Source: Paraglaciecola polaris LMG 21857 (GTDB lineage Bacteria; Pseudomonadota; Gammaproteobacteria; Enterobacterales; Alteromonadaceae). From it: 61,489 nt of DNA. The stretch is taken from NCBI RefSeq assembly GCF_000315055.1, contig NZ_BAER01000006.1:1-61489 (forward strand). The letters are read 5' to 3'. Positions 47,577 through 55,073 of this stretch are shown one piece after another. Positions within the stretch are counted from its first letter, which is position 1. Each line of letters starts with the position of its first letter. The notes under the pieces were generated by a model that did not search any database, was not told where the DNA came from, and saw only the letters and a program-made list of their open reading frames with translations. The position numbers were made by a program, and so were the translations under genes.

Positions 47577-48833
47577 TTAATTTGGTACTTTAAGCACTGC
47601 AGCATTCAGAACGACTGTGTTATCACCTAGCTTATTTTTATCAATCTCGGCGCTATTATTTATATATTTCGTTCCTAACACATAGGCTTTTGCATGATTA
47701 ACCGCATCAACGGCTAACAACTCGCTTCCTTTAAAATACCACACCGAAAAGCTGTCAGGTTTATCCGTTTCTGTGCGCAGAATGACGTTATCGTAGCCTT
47801 GAGACAAACCGACCATTTGCAATTTAACTGCATATTGATCAGACCAAAACCATGGCACGGGATTACTCTTAGGGGGCTTGCCACAAATGACTGCCGCCGC
47901 TACTTTTGCTTGATCAAGGGCATTTTGTACCGACTCAAGTCGTAACCAACGTTGATAATGTGTATTGAATTGAGCGCAGCAATCACCAATAGCAAAGATG
48001 TTTTTATCACTTGTTTGATTGCATTCGTTTACGACAATTCCGTTGTCAATAGTCAATTCGGCCTTCACTGCCAACGCAGTATTGACTCGAACGCCAACCC
48101 CGACAATGATAATATCAGCTTGGTATTGACTGCCGTCACAACACACAACTGTGTTGACATGATCACGCGTGCGTATTTTACTGACATTTTGATCGTTATA
48201 TATCGCCACACCATTATTTTGGTGCAAAGCATAAAAATAATCAGACATGTAAGGCGCAGTAACCCTAGCGAGCAAACGTGATTCACGTTCAAGTACGGTA
48301 ACGTTTGCACCGCATTTGCGAAGCGATGCTGCGGTTTCAAGTCCAACGTACCCGCCGCCAATGACCACGATCCGTTTATGTTCACTGGCTTTAAACGCAC
48401 TCGCGATTGCTTGCGTATCATCTGCATTACGAATAGTAAATAAGTTGTGTGCGTCTTTGATCCCCGTGATAGGAGGAATGATAGGACTTGCACCGGTCGC
48501 TAAGACTAAATCTGTATAGGTGTGTAACGTACCGTCGCTCAAAGTCACATTTTTATTTTCGCGGTTTACGTCCACGACTTTGACGCCCAAAGTTAACGTT
48601 ATTTGAGCGTTTGCATAACCTTGTAATGGTTTAAGCAACTGCCCAACTGGCTCATCAGACACCAAGTGCGTTTTAGACAGTGGCGGGCGGTGATACGGTA
48701 CATTATGGTCCGAATCGATTAGCTTAATGCTTCCAGCATACCCCTCTTTTCTTAGGGAAAATGCTAGGTTAACGCCACTATGACTGGCGCCAACAATAAT
48801 GCATGTGTCTTGAGTGTTGTTCTTGCTCGTCAT
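47577..48833 (-). CDS. FAD-dependent ferredoxin reductase of a P450 system
   Basis: This is a 418-residue flavoprotein of the putidaredoxin-reductase type. The FAD Rossmann motif is at the N-terminus (IIVGASHSGVNLAFSLRKEG), then YHRPPLSK near 48, the NAD motif VVIGGGYVGLETAASLRKCG near 155-175, and the FAD motif IFAIGDCCAQFN near 285. The C-terminal domain has PWFWSDQY as in this family. It should take electrons from NAD(P)H to the 2Fe-2S ferredoxin encoded 55 bp upstream, which serves the P450. The three genes run leftward in the order P450, ferredoxin, reductase. Confidence 0.94.
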   Translation of the reverse strand: MTSKNNTQDTCIIVGASHSGVNLAFSLRKEGYAGSIKLIDSDHNVPYHRPPLSKTHLVSDEPVGQLLKPLQGYANAQITLTLGVKVVDVNRENKNVTLSDGTLHTYTDLVLATGASPIIPPITGIKDAHNLFTIRNADDTQAIASAFKASEHKRIVVIGGGYVGLETAASLRKCGANVTVLERESRLLARVTAPYMSDYFYALHQNNGVAIYNDQNVSKIRTRDHVNTVVCCDGSQYQADIIIVGVGVRVNTALAVKAELTIDNGIVVNECNQTSDKNIFAIGDCCAQFNTHYQRWLRLESVQNALDQAKVAAAVICGKPPKSNPVPWFWSDQYAVKLQMVGLSQGYDNVILRTETDKPDSFSVWYFKGSELLAVDAVNHAKAYVLGTKYINNSAEIDKNKLGDNTVVLNAAVLKVPN

Positions 48834-48888
48834 TGCGTTTTAACCTCTTATCTAAACAATTTCTCGCCCTGTTACAGGGCAATTAATG

Positions 48889-49197
48889 TTAACCAGCAAC
48901 AGTGAGTACCAAACCGTCTAATTGCTCTGTAATATCAATTTGACAACATAATCGGCTGTATTCGTTTGCATCATCGTCCAGCTCCAACATATCTTTTTCA
49001 ATTTCGCTGGCTTCACTAACAAGATCGAACTGCTCCTTCGTCACATGTACGTGACAAGTGGCACAAGAGCATACTCCACCGCAATCTCCGTCAATACCGG
49101 CCACGTTATTTTCAACCGCTAAAGCCATTACTGAGCCTGACTCACCCTCTACTATTACGGGAATATTGTCTTGGGTAATAAATGTAATTTTTGCCAT
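48889..49197 (-). CDS. 2Fe-2S ferredoxin, putidaredoxin type
   Basis: This 102-residue ferredoxin has cluster ligands Cys39, Cys45 and Cys48 (GDCGGVCSCATCHVH) and Cys84 or Cys85 (RLCCQI), the adrenodoxin/putidaredoxin spacing. Cys43 is an additional Cys within the cluster loop. The N-terminus (MAKITFITQDNIPVIVEG) and C-terminus (EQLDGLVLTVAG) also fit. It should shuttle single electrons from the reductase to the P450. AAAGGA at 7-base spacing precedes the ATG. It is 92 bp from the P450 gene. Confidence 0.95.
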   Translation of the reverse strand: MAKITFITQDNIPVIVEGESGSVMALAVENNVAGIDGDCGGVCSCATCHVHVTKEQFDLVSEASEIEKDMLELDDDANEYSRLCCQIDITEQLDGLVLTVAG

Positions 49198-49289
49198 TGT
49201 TTGGTCCTTTAAGTTACTGATGTATAAAGATTATAACGACCTAATGATTATTTACGATGAGCACCCGCTTCGAGGATACTCGTCGTTTC

Positions 49290-50447
49290 TTAGTGAGGGT
49301 TAAATTTAGCGTTAAGTTGGTGAAAACCAACCTTGCGTTCAAATTCACCTAAACTTTCAACGTTTTCTTCAAAATCGATGATCTCAATTGAGGACACCTT
49401 CTCTATTAATGTTTCGATCAATACACGCATGATTTGCCTAGCATGAGTCGCACCTAAGCAATTATGATGACTAAAGCCAAAGCTCACATGGGGGTTTAAC
49501 TTTCTATCCAGAATGACCTCTTCAGGCGATTCAAATACGCTCTCATCTCGATTTGCAGATGCCCAACAAAGCGACACTCTTGAGTCGGCTTTAATCGCAT
49601 GTTCACATACCTGTGTATCGTCAGTAACCACCCGTCCCATTTGGGTTAACGGTGCAAAATAACGAAGCAGTTCTTCGATGGCACGGCCAATAATTTCGGG
49701 CTCATTTCGCAATCTTACCAATGACTCAGGGTGTTCTGCGAAATAACTGATGGTGTTGGTAACGGCGTTAATAACTGTATCCCGCCCGCCAGCGAAGGTT
49801 AAAATAATGATCCCCTTTATCTCTTCATGAGTTAATTTTTTACCTTCCACTTCGGCGCTAAGTAAAACCGAATACAAATTGCCCTCAGGATCGGGGGTAG
49901 ATGCTTTGATTTGCTCATCGATGTAGTCATATAACAATGCCGCTTTATCGCCATCCAAAGGATCATCTTCACTACGAAATACATGTGTTCCCCAACCTAT
50001 CCAAGTGTCGGCCTCACTGGCATGTGTGTTCAGCAGCAGGGTAAGGGCTCGAGACTGCAAACAAAGGGAAAAATCTTCTACCACGTCGATTTTTCCGGCC
50101 TCTAAAACATCATCAACTAATGCGCGTACCTGCTGGGTTAACTTTTCTTGGTAGGCACTCTCCAGCGGGCGTTTAAACCAAGGCTCAAGCAATGACCGAA
50201 ATGAACCATGCAAAGGAGGGTCGACTTCAAAAGGAATTTGCCGAGTATGACGAATATTAACTTCAGAAGGGATAACAATGCGCCCTGGAGTAGCGCCAGA
50301 GTGAAACGTTTTCCAGTTATGCGCTGTTTTGCGCACATCTTTTAGGCGTAATATCATGGTCACAGGATCATTTTGCTCGTCCATGTGAGCACATCCGTGA
50401 GCAACACGAGCCTTTTTAAACGGATCAGGAGATAGGTATTTTTTCAT
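49290..50447 (-). CDS. cytochrome P450 monooxygenase (candidate O-demethylase, CYP236-like by context)
   Basis: This is a soluble class I bacterial P450 of about 385 residues. The I-helix reads LTFAGGRDTVIN near 217, the ExxR of helix K lies in EELLRYFAP near 258, and the heme loop SFGFSHHNCLGATHAR near 329 carries the axial Cys, with Ser at the usual second Gly. The ATG giving MKKYLSPDPF has GAGG at 6-base spacing; another ATG ten codons upstream has none. Ferredoxin and reductase genes follow. The divergent dehydrogenase and esterase downstream of araC fit formaldehyde removal, so methyl-ether cleavage (as by CYP236A on 6-O-methyl-galactose) is inferred. The subfamily is not proven. Confidence 0.9.
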   Translation of the reverse strand: MKKYLSPDPFKKARVAHGCAHMDEQNDPVTMILRLKDVRKTAHNWKTFHSGATPGRIVIPSEVNIRHTRQIPFEVDPPLHGSFRSLLEPWFKRPLESAYQEKLTQQVRALVDDVLEAGKIDVVEDFSLCLQSRALTLLLNTHASEADTWIGWGTHVFRSEDDPLDGDKAALLYDYIDEQIKASTPDPEGNLYSVLLSAEVEGKKLTHEEIKGIIILTFAGGRDTVINAVTNTISYFAEHPESLVRLRNEPEIIGRAIEELLRYFAPLTQMGRVVTDDTQVCEHAIKADSRVSLCWASANRDESVFESPEEVILDRKLNPHVSFGFSHHNCLGATHARQIMRVLIETLIEKVSSIEIIDFEENVESLGEFERKVGFHQLNAKFNPH

Positions 50448-50536
50448 AGTGGGCCTCAAGCCTGTCAGTGTATTCATAACAACTGTTTAACATCTTGAGG
50501 GTATATTAAGAGTCCAAGGAAAAGATAAATACCGAG

Positions 50537-50556
50537 ATACTAACTAAAAGTATCAA
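50537..50556. promoter_or_regulatory. candidate AraC operator upstream of the P450 operon
   Basis: GATACTaactaaaAGTATC (50537-50555) is a perfect 6-bp inverted repeat. Its right side, read on the other strand, is TGATACTTT, the same 9-mer found twice at 51598-51661. It lies about 90-110 bp upstream of the P450 start, a position suited to activation. Confidence 0.6.
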
Positions 50557-50663
50557 ATTTCCACCGTATTATGCTCATATCCTTTTAATAATCACCATTT
50601 ATAGCAAATAAATAGCATATCGATATTAGCACACTACTGCAGCTGAGGAAGGTAGAGGTAAGA

Positions 50664-51539
50664 TTACAATGATTCTGTCGTCAGCATTCTGCGATTAATA
50701 TCACTGCGATATTGATACGGTGTTAATCCGTAATATTTTTTGAAGTGAGCGATGAAGTGAGATGGGCTTGAAAATTCCATATCATAGCTGATTTGCGTGA
50801 CGGAATGCTTACTTTGGCTAAGCATTCGAGCACCGTGATATAGCTTGTGTTGAATAATGTAATTGGCGTAGGTATGACGAAAAACAGTTTTGAATAAACG
50901 TGAAAAATGGGAAGCCGATAAATGACATTTTTCTGCCGCTTCGCCCACGGTCAAATTGACATATTCGTCGTGTTTAAATAGATGTATTACGGGTAATAAG
51001 CGGGCGAATCCTTGGGAATTTTTGAGCATATGCTCACTGTTCTGTTCAACACTTTGCGCTTGGTCCGCAATCCATAACAACAATAACGATAACAAAGCCA
51101 AACTCTTTTCACTGCGCGGCTGCTGGTTAAAACAGTCCAATAACCATTTCGTTTGTTGCTGAACAATATGTGTGTTTTCACTATCCATACGTAAATGCAT
51201 ACCTCGATTAAACAACGGCTTAATCGACTGAAATTGTGCAAGTTCGAGGATTTTAGGCGTGAACTGGATCAAGTACCAAGACTTAGCTCTGGGGCTTATT
51301 TCATAGTTATGCACTTCCAAAGCTGGGGTAAGTACTATGTCATTGTTTTCAAGAGCGGAGTCCCCTTGACTAGAAAAATAACTACCTTGTATGTCTTCAA
51401 AAATAATCAACTCATGGACTTCATGAAAATGCATTAAACATGAATAAGGCTCAGCATCTTGGTAACTCACTTTTTGAATATCAAACAAATACTCTTTGGC
51501 AATACACAAAGGTTCACAATATACATTTTGCTGTTTCAT
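50664..51539 (-). CDS. AraC-family transcriptional regulator of the P450/formaldehyde cluster
   Basis: This protein is about 291 residues. An N-terminal cupin-like sensor (CLMHFHEVHELIIFEDIQGS) precedes the C-terminal double helix-turn-helix (LTVGEAAEKCHLSASHFSRL, then VTQISYDMEFSSPSHFIAHF, ending in KKYYGLTPYQYR), the AraC/XylS signature. The ATG giving MKQQNVYCEP has GAGG at 6-base spacing; the longer frame starts at TTG. It lies between the leftward P450 operon and the rightward dehydrogenase-esterase pair, and the 9-mer TGATACTTT occurs at both promoter regions. It probably activates both in response to the substrate. Confidence 0.93.
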   Translation of the reverse strand: MKQQNVYCEPLCIAKEYLFDIQKVSYQDAEPYSCLMHFHEVHELIIFEDIQGSYFSSQGDSALENNDIVLTPALEVHNYEISPRAKSWYLIQFTPKILELAQFQSIKPLFNRGMHLRMDSENTHIVQQQTKWLLDCFNQQPRSEKSLALLSLLLLWIADQAQSVEQNSEHMLKNSQGFARLLPVIHLFKHDEYVNLTVGEAAEKCHLSASHFSRLFKTVFRHTYANYIIQHKLYHGARMLSQSKHSVTQISYDMEFSSPSHFIAHFKKYYGLTPYQYRSDINRRMLTTESL

Positions 51540-51597
51540 TAGCGCCTCATTGTCAACAATAAGCAATAGTCAATGCGAGCAAGTTTACCCCTATTTC

Positions 51598-51661
51598 TGA
51601 TACTTTGTCACCAGAATGTGACATAAATATCGTCTGCTTTATGCTCTAATTTTGATACTTT
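51598..51661. promoter_or_regulatory. divergent promoter region with a repeated 9-mer and an inverted repeat
   Basis: TGATACTTT occurs at 51598-51606 and again at 51653-51661, 55 bp apart. Between them TGTCAC-N6-GTGACA (51606-51623) is a perfect 6-bp inverted repeat. The 9-mer is also found, inverted, before the P450 gene. These are candidate AraC sites for the araC and dehydrogenase promoters. Confidence 0.6.
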
Positions 51662-51692
51662 AATTGAATTGTTTGCGTTAAGAGAGCCAATT

Positions 51693-52811
51693 ATGAAACA
51701 CATTGAGCGTCAATCAAAAGCGATTGTGTCTAATGGTAAAGGCCATTATGAACTGGTTACTTTGCAGGTAGCCCCTCCAGGCAAGGGTGAAGTGAGAGTT
51801 AAAATACTGGCTTCTGGTTTGTGTCATACAGATTGGGATTCCATACAAAACTGGAATAAAACATTTGTTGTGGGTCACGAAGGTGCGGGGATCGTGGATG
51901 CTATCGGCGATGATGTTGCTGGATTGAGTGTCGGTGACAAAGTAATACTTAATTGGTGTATTCCATGTGGACACTGTTTTGCATGTCAGCAAGGCAATGT
52001 GCATATCTGTGAAAATAACTCCCCCGTTTGCGGTAATGGCTTATGTGGCCATGCCAATGACTTCGCCACAACCCTATCTGGAAAAGCCGTAGAGCGTTCA
52101 TTTCATTTAGGGACATTAAGTGAATACACAGTTGTGAAAGCGGCAGCAATCGTTAAATTTACCCATGAAATCCCCTTCTCTTCTGCCTCGATTGTGGGTT
52201 GTGGGGTAATGACGGGATACGGTTCAGTGGTAAATGCAGCCCAAGTAAAGGCAGGTAGTACAGTGTGTGTCATTGGCTGTGGCGGCGTTGGATTGAATGT
52301 TATTCAAGCTGCGCGTATATCTGGAGCCCGTAAAATTATTGCTATTGATATTAATCAAGACCGTCTTGACCAAGCCAAAGCATTCGGGGCAACCCACGGG
52401 CTGATATCCATCAACAATGATGTGGATTTTGCGCAAATGCGAGCCTTGGTAAATGGCGAAACACAAGGGCGCGGTGCCGACTACGCATTTGAATGCACCG
52501 CCATTCCCGCTTTAGGCTCAGCGCCATTAGCGCTTATCCGCAATGCAGGGGTCGCGGTGCAAGTCAGTGGTATTGAACAACGTGTAGACTTTAATTGTGA
52601 ATTGTTCGAATGGGACAAAACATACATTAATCCTCTGTATGGGAAGTGTAATCCCCAAGCCGACTTCCCTATCTTATTGGATTTATACAACAGCGGCCAG
52701 CTAAAGCTTGACGAGCTGGTGAGTAAAACCTATTCCCTTGAAAATGTGGCAAATGGCTTTAATGATATGCTTAACGGTCGCGTTGCAAAAGCAGTCGTTG
52801 TTTTTGAATAA
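51693..52811 (+). CDS. zinc-dependent alcohol dehydrogenase, class III-like (candidate S-(hydroxymethyl)glutathione dehydrogenase)
   Basis: This is a 372-residue MDR enzyme with catalytic-zinc ligands Cys44 (ASGLCHTDWD) and His62 (VVGHEGAGIV) and a third Cys in SIVGCGVMTGYG. The structural-zinc cluster is CIPCGHCFACQQGNVHIC, and the coenzyme motif is VCVIGCGGVGLNVIQAA. The ATG giving MKHIERQ follows AGAGAG; the longer frame adds eight residues. The esterase 14 bp downstream has the fold of S-formylglutathione hydrolase, so the pair resembles the glutathione-dependent formaldehyde pathway. An aromatic or sugar alcohol is another possible substrate. Confidence 0.9.
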   Translation: MKHIERQSKAIVSNGKGHYELVTLQVAPPGKGEVRVKILASGLCHTDWDSIQNWNKTFVVGHEGAGIVDAIGDDVAGLSVGDKVILNWCIPCGHCFACQQGNVHICENNSPVCGNGLCGHANDFATTLSGKAVERSFHLGTLSEYTVVKAAAIVKFTHEIPFSSASIVGCGVMTGYGSVVNAAQVKAGSTVCVIGCGGVGLNVIQAARISGARKIIAIDINQDRLDQAKAFGATHGLISINNDVDFAQMRALVNGETQGRGADYAFECTAIPALGSAPLALIRNAGVAVQVSGIEQRVDFNCELFEWDKTYINPLYGKCNPQADFPILLDLYNSGQLKLDELVSKTYSLENVANGFNDMLNGRVAKAVVVFE

Positions 52812-52825
52812 CAAGGAAGCACCTT

Positions 52826-53644
52826 ATGAGCATTGAACGTTTAGAAATATCGGCGCGGGAACATACGCCGTTAAATACGCAATTTATCACTATCCATTCC
52901 AGTCATTTAGACGGACGCGGTGATGTCAGCATATACAACGCCGATTCAACACAGCACGACATTCCCGTCATATTATTTTTACACGGTGTGTACGGTAACC
53001 ATTGGGTTTGGATGAATTTAGGCGGGATCCACACAGTATACGATACGCTTCGAGCCCAAGGCCTTAAGGAGTTTCTATTGGTTATGCCATCTGATGGCGG
53101 CTTTAAAGATGGTTCTGCCTACTTGCCCCTTGGTGAAAAAGGCAATTACGAAAGATGGATCATGGATGACGTTATTCAGGCCATTAAGCATGTTCAAATG
53201 CCCAACGTGACAGCTAAAAGTCGTTGGTATATTAGCGGATTATCTATGGGGGGCTACGGAGCGTTGCGCTTAGGGGCAAAATACGCTGCCTGTTTCAGTG
53301 GTATTTCGGCGCATTCATCTATCACTAAAATTGCTGATATGGCGCAGTTTGTTGATACGCCTTTGTCCTACTACGATTGTTCATTTGCCAAAGAGGCAGA
53401 TCTTTTATATTGGTTCAACAAAAATGCAGACATACTGCCAGCGCTGCGTTTTGATTGCGGTATTGATGATCCGTTACTTGGGGCAAACCAATGGTTACAT
53501 CTTCAGCTAAACACTGCCGGTATCGCCCATGAATACCATGAGTATTCGGGGGCACATGAATGGTCATATTGGCATAACAACGTGGCCCAAAGCCTTCAGT
53601 GGTTTTCGAGCATTGAACAGAAAAATTTATCCGTAAAACCCTAA
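52826..53644 (+). CDS. esterase, S-formylglutathione hydrolase-like
   Basis: This is a 272-residue alpha/beta hydrolase of the esterase D family. The oxyanion region is VILFLHGVYGNHWVW near 50, the nucleophile elbow is SGLSMGGYGALRLG with Ser near 141, an acid occurs in DCGIDDPLLG and the catalytic His in YSGAHEWSYWHNN. The SMGGYGAL and GAHEW blocks match S-formylglutathione hydrolases. It lies 14 bp after the zinc dehydrogenase and should be co-translated with it, turning S-formylglutathione into formate and glutathione. That role is inferred from the pairing. Confidence 0.87.
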   Translation: MSIERLEISAREHTPLNTQFITIHSSHLDGRGDVSIYNADSTQHDIPVILFLHGVYGNHWVWMNLGGIHTVYDTLRAQGLKEFLLVMPSDGGFKDGSAYLPLGEKGNYERWIMDDVIQAIKHVQMPNVTAKSRWYISGLSMGGYGALRLGAKYAACFSGISAHSSITKIADMAQFVDTPLSYYDCSFAKEADLLYWFNKNADILPALRFDCGIDDPLLGANQWLHLQLNTAGIAHEYHEYSGAHEWSYWHNNVAQSLQWFSSIEQKNLSVKP

Positions 53645-53748
53645 TATTTGACCAGAGTCACCAGCAACATGCGCCAGGCCTACTTGCATTGGGTAACACT
53701 CAAATATTACACACCTTCCATGACGACTTACTACGTTTACTACGTTTA

Positions 53749-54399
53749 CTACAATGTATGCAAAAACCGTTTAGAACGCGGCAGATAATAATTGTCGTAA
53801 TTAAGGGAAATAACAACTTGCTTGGCGCGGCCAATGATTTCGGTCCGCGGCACCAAACCAATCACTCTAGAGTCAGCACTGTTGTCGCGATTGTCCCCCA
53901 TAGCTAAATAGTAATCCGTAGGTATATTCATCGAGGGAAAGCTAGATAAAGCGGAACCGGCATTGGCTACGCGAATACTATGTTGCACGCCCAACAAGTT
54001 TTCGGTTTTGTCACTAAAGCGCTCATTGATTCGCTCATTACCATACGCTAAACGTTGATCATTGATGTAGAGCACGTTATCGATCATCGCGATAGTATCT
54101 CCAGGTACGCCCACTACGCGCTTAACCAACCTCTTATCGGATACTTTAGAGTCAAAAATAATTATATCGCCACGAAGGGGATCGGCCAGCTTGTAAAGGG
54201 AGTGATGAATAAAAGGGGTATTAACGTCATACGCCAATTTATTCACTAAGATTCGGTCACCCTCAACAATAGTGGGCTGCATTGAACTCGTGGGAACTTC
54301 ATTCCAATCAGCGACGGCACTGCGAAATACGCACATCAGCAGAATGAATAAAATAAATGATTTATTTTCTGAGTACAGATCCGCCATTTTAACTTTCAT
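53749..54399 (-). CDS. lepB: signal peptidase I
   Basis: This is a 216-residue membrane-anchored Ser/Lys protease that cleaves signal peptides. One span lies near residues 13-30. Catalytic Ser39 is in PTSSMQPTI, and the general-base Lys is in RLVKRVVGVPGD. The late motif GDNRDNSADSR and the C-terminal block TEIIGRAKQ also match the family. The ATG giving MKVKMADL follows AGGGG; a longer frame adds 20 residues. It is shorter than E. coli LepB (324) and has only one span, so it may be a second, specialised peptidase beside the housekeeping one. Confidence 0.92.
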   Translation of the reverse strand: MKVKMADLYSENKSFILFILLMCVFRSAVADWNEVPTSSMQPTIVEGDRILVNKLAYDVNTPFIHHSLYKLADPLRGDIIIFDSKVSDKRLVKRVVGVPGDTIAMIDNVLYINDQRLAYGNERINERFSDKTENLLGVQHSIRVANAGSALSSFPSMNIPTDYYLAMGDNRDNSADSRVIGLVPRTEIIGRAKQVVISLNYDNYYLPRSKRFLHTL

Positions 54400-54576
54400 A
54401 CTATTTCCCCTTTCTAACAAGCAATATAACGATATGTCCCATAACATTTTGCAATGCATAATAGGTCAATTTAACCCTTCTATAGCAACCTAGACGATAC
54501 TTAATATGCTGTAATTATTGTCGGTACGGCCATTTAAGTTCGGGCTTTTATGTTACTAGGCGTAACATAAATTGCT

Positions 54577-54882
54577 TTATAGCTTTGTTATCATAACCAG
54601 GTCGCCGATAAAATAAACTAAGCCGTCTGTGCTAGGTTGTGGGCAGAGCTGCGCTTTGCGATCCGTATATTGTGCACTAAGCTCGGGACTGAGATAAATA
54701 CAAACGCTGCAGTGAAGACGACTTTGCGTTTCGTATCGAAGAAATGCAGCCATGTTAGTTGGCGCTGCATGTTTAAGATATATCGCGTTTAGTTCTTGCC
54801 TAAGTGAATCCACGGTGTCTGTAATGAGCATTGGATCACCTAATTCAATTCTTTTCCAGGGCGGCAACACAAAATTATTCAT
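54577..54882 (-). CDS. hypothetical small protein
   Basis: This is a 101-residue protein of unknown function. It begins MNNFVLPPWKRIELGDPML and contains two Cys in HCSVCIYLSP and one in AQLCPQPS. No signal peptide or membrane span is seen. A GGAAAATAG stretch upstream of the ATG may serve as the ribosome site. It is leftward, monocistronic and divergent from the TPR-GGDEF gene. I recognise no family. Confidence 0.55.
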   Translation of the reverse strand: MNNFVLPPWKRIELGDPMLITDTVDSLRQELNAIYLKHAAPTNMAAFLRYETQSRLHCSVCIYLSPELSAQYTDRKAQLCPQPSTDGLVYFIGDLVMITKL

Positions 54883-55073
54883 CTATTTTCCTTTCAATGG
54901 GCATGCGTCACCTAAGCGTAATTTCATACCCTCTAGAGCATTAGCGTTCTACTAGTCGTGTTAAAACTTGATTAATTGTTCTATTAAAACAGTTTGTTAT
55001 CACTACCGATGGGGAATAACTCGTGTAATACTCTCTTAGTCAGTAACATCATTTTAGCAATTGATTACCAAGG

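Noticed and set aside
48065-48493. A 142-residue leftward open frame within the ferredoxin reductase gene
   Set aside because: It is another frame of the well-conserved reductase and has no independent support.
53720-53762. Tandem TACGTTTAC repeats as a mobile-element or CRISPR trace
   Set aside because: There are only two to three 9-bp units at the end of a gene, with no flanking duplications; probably slippage.
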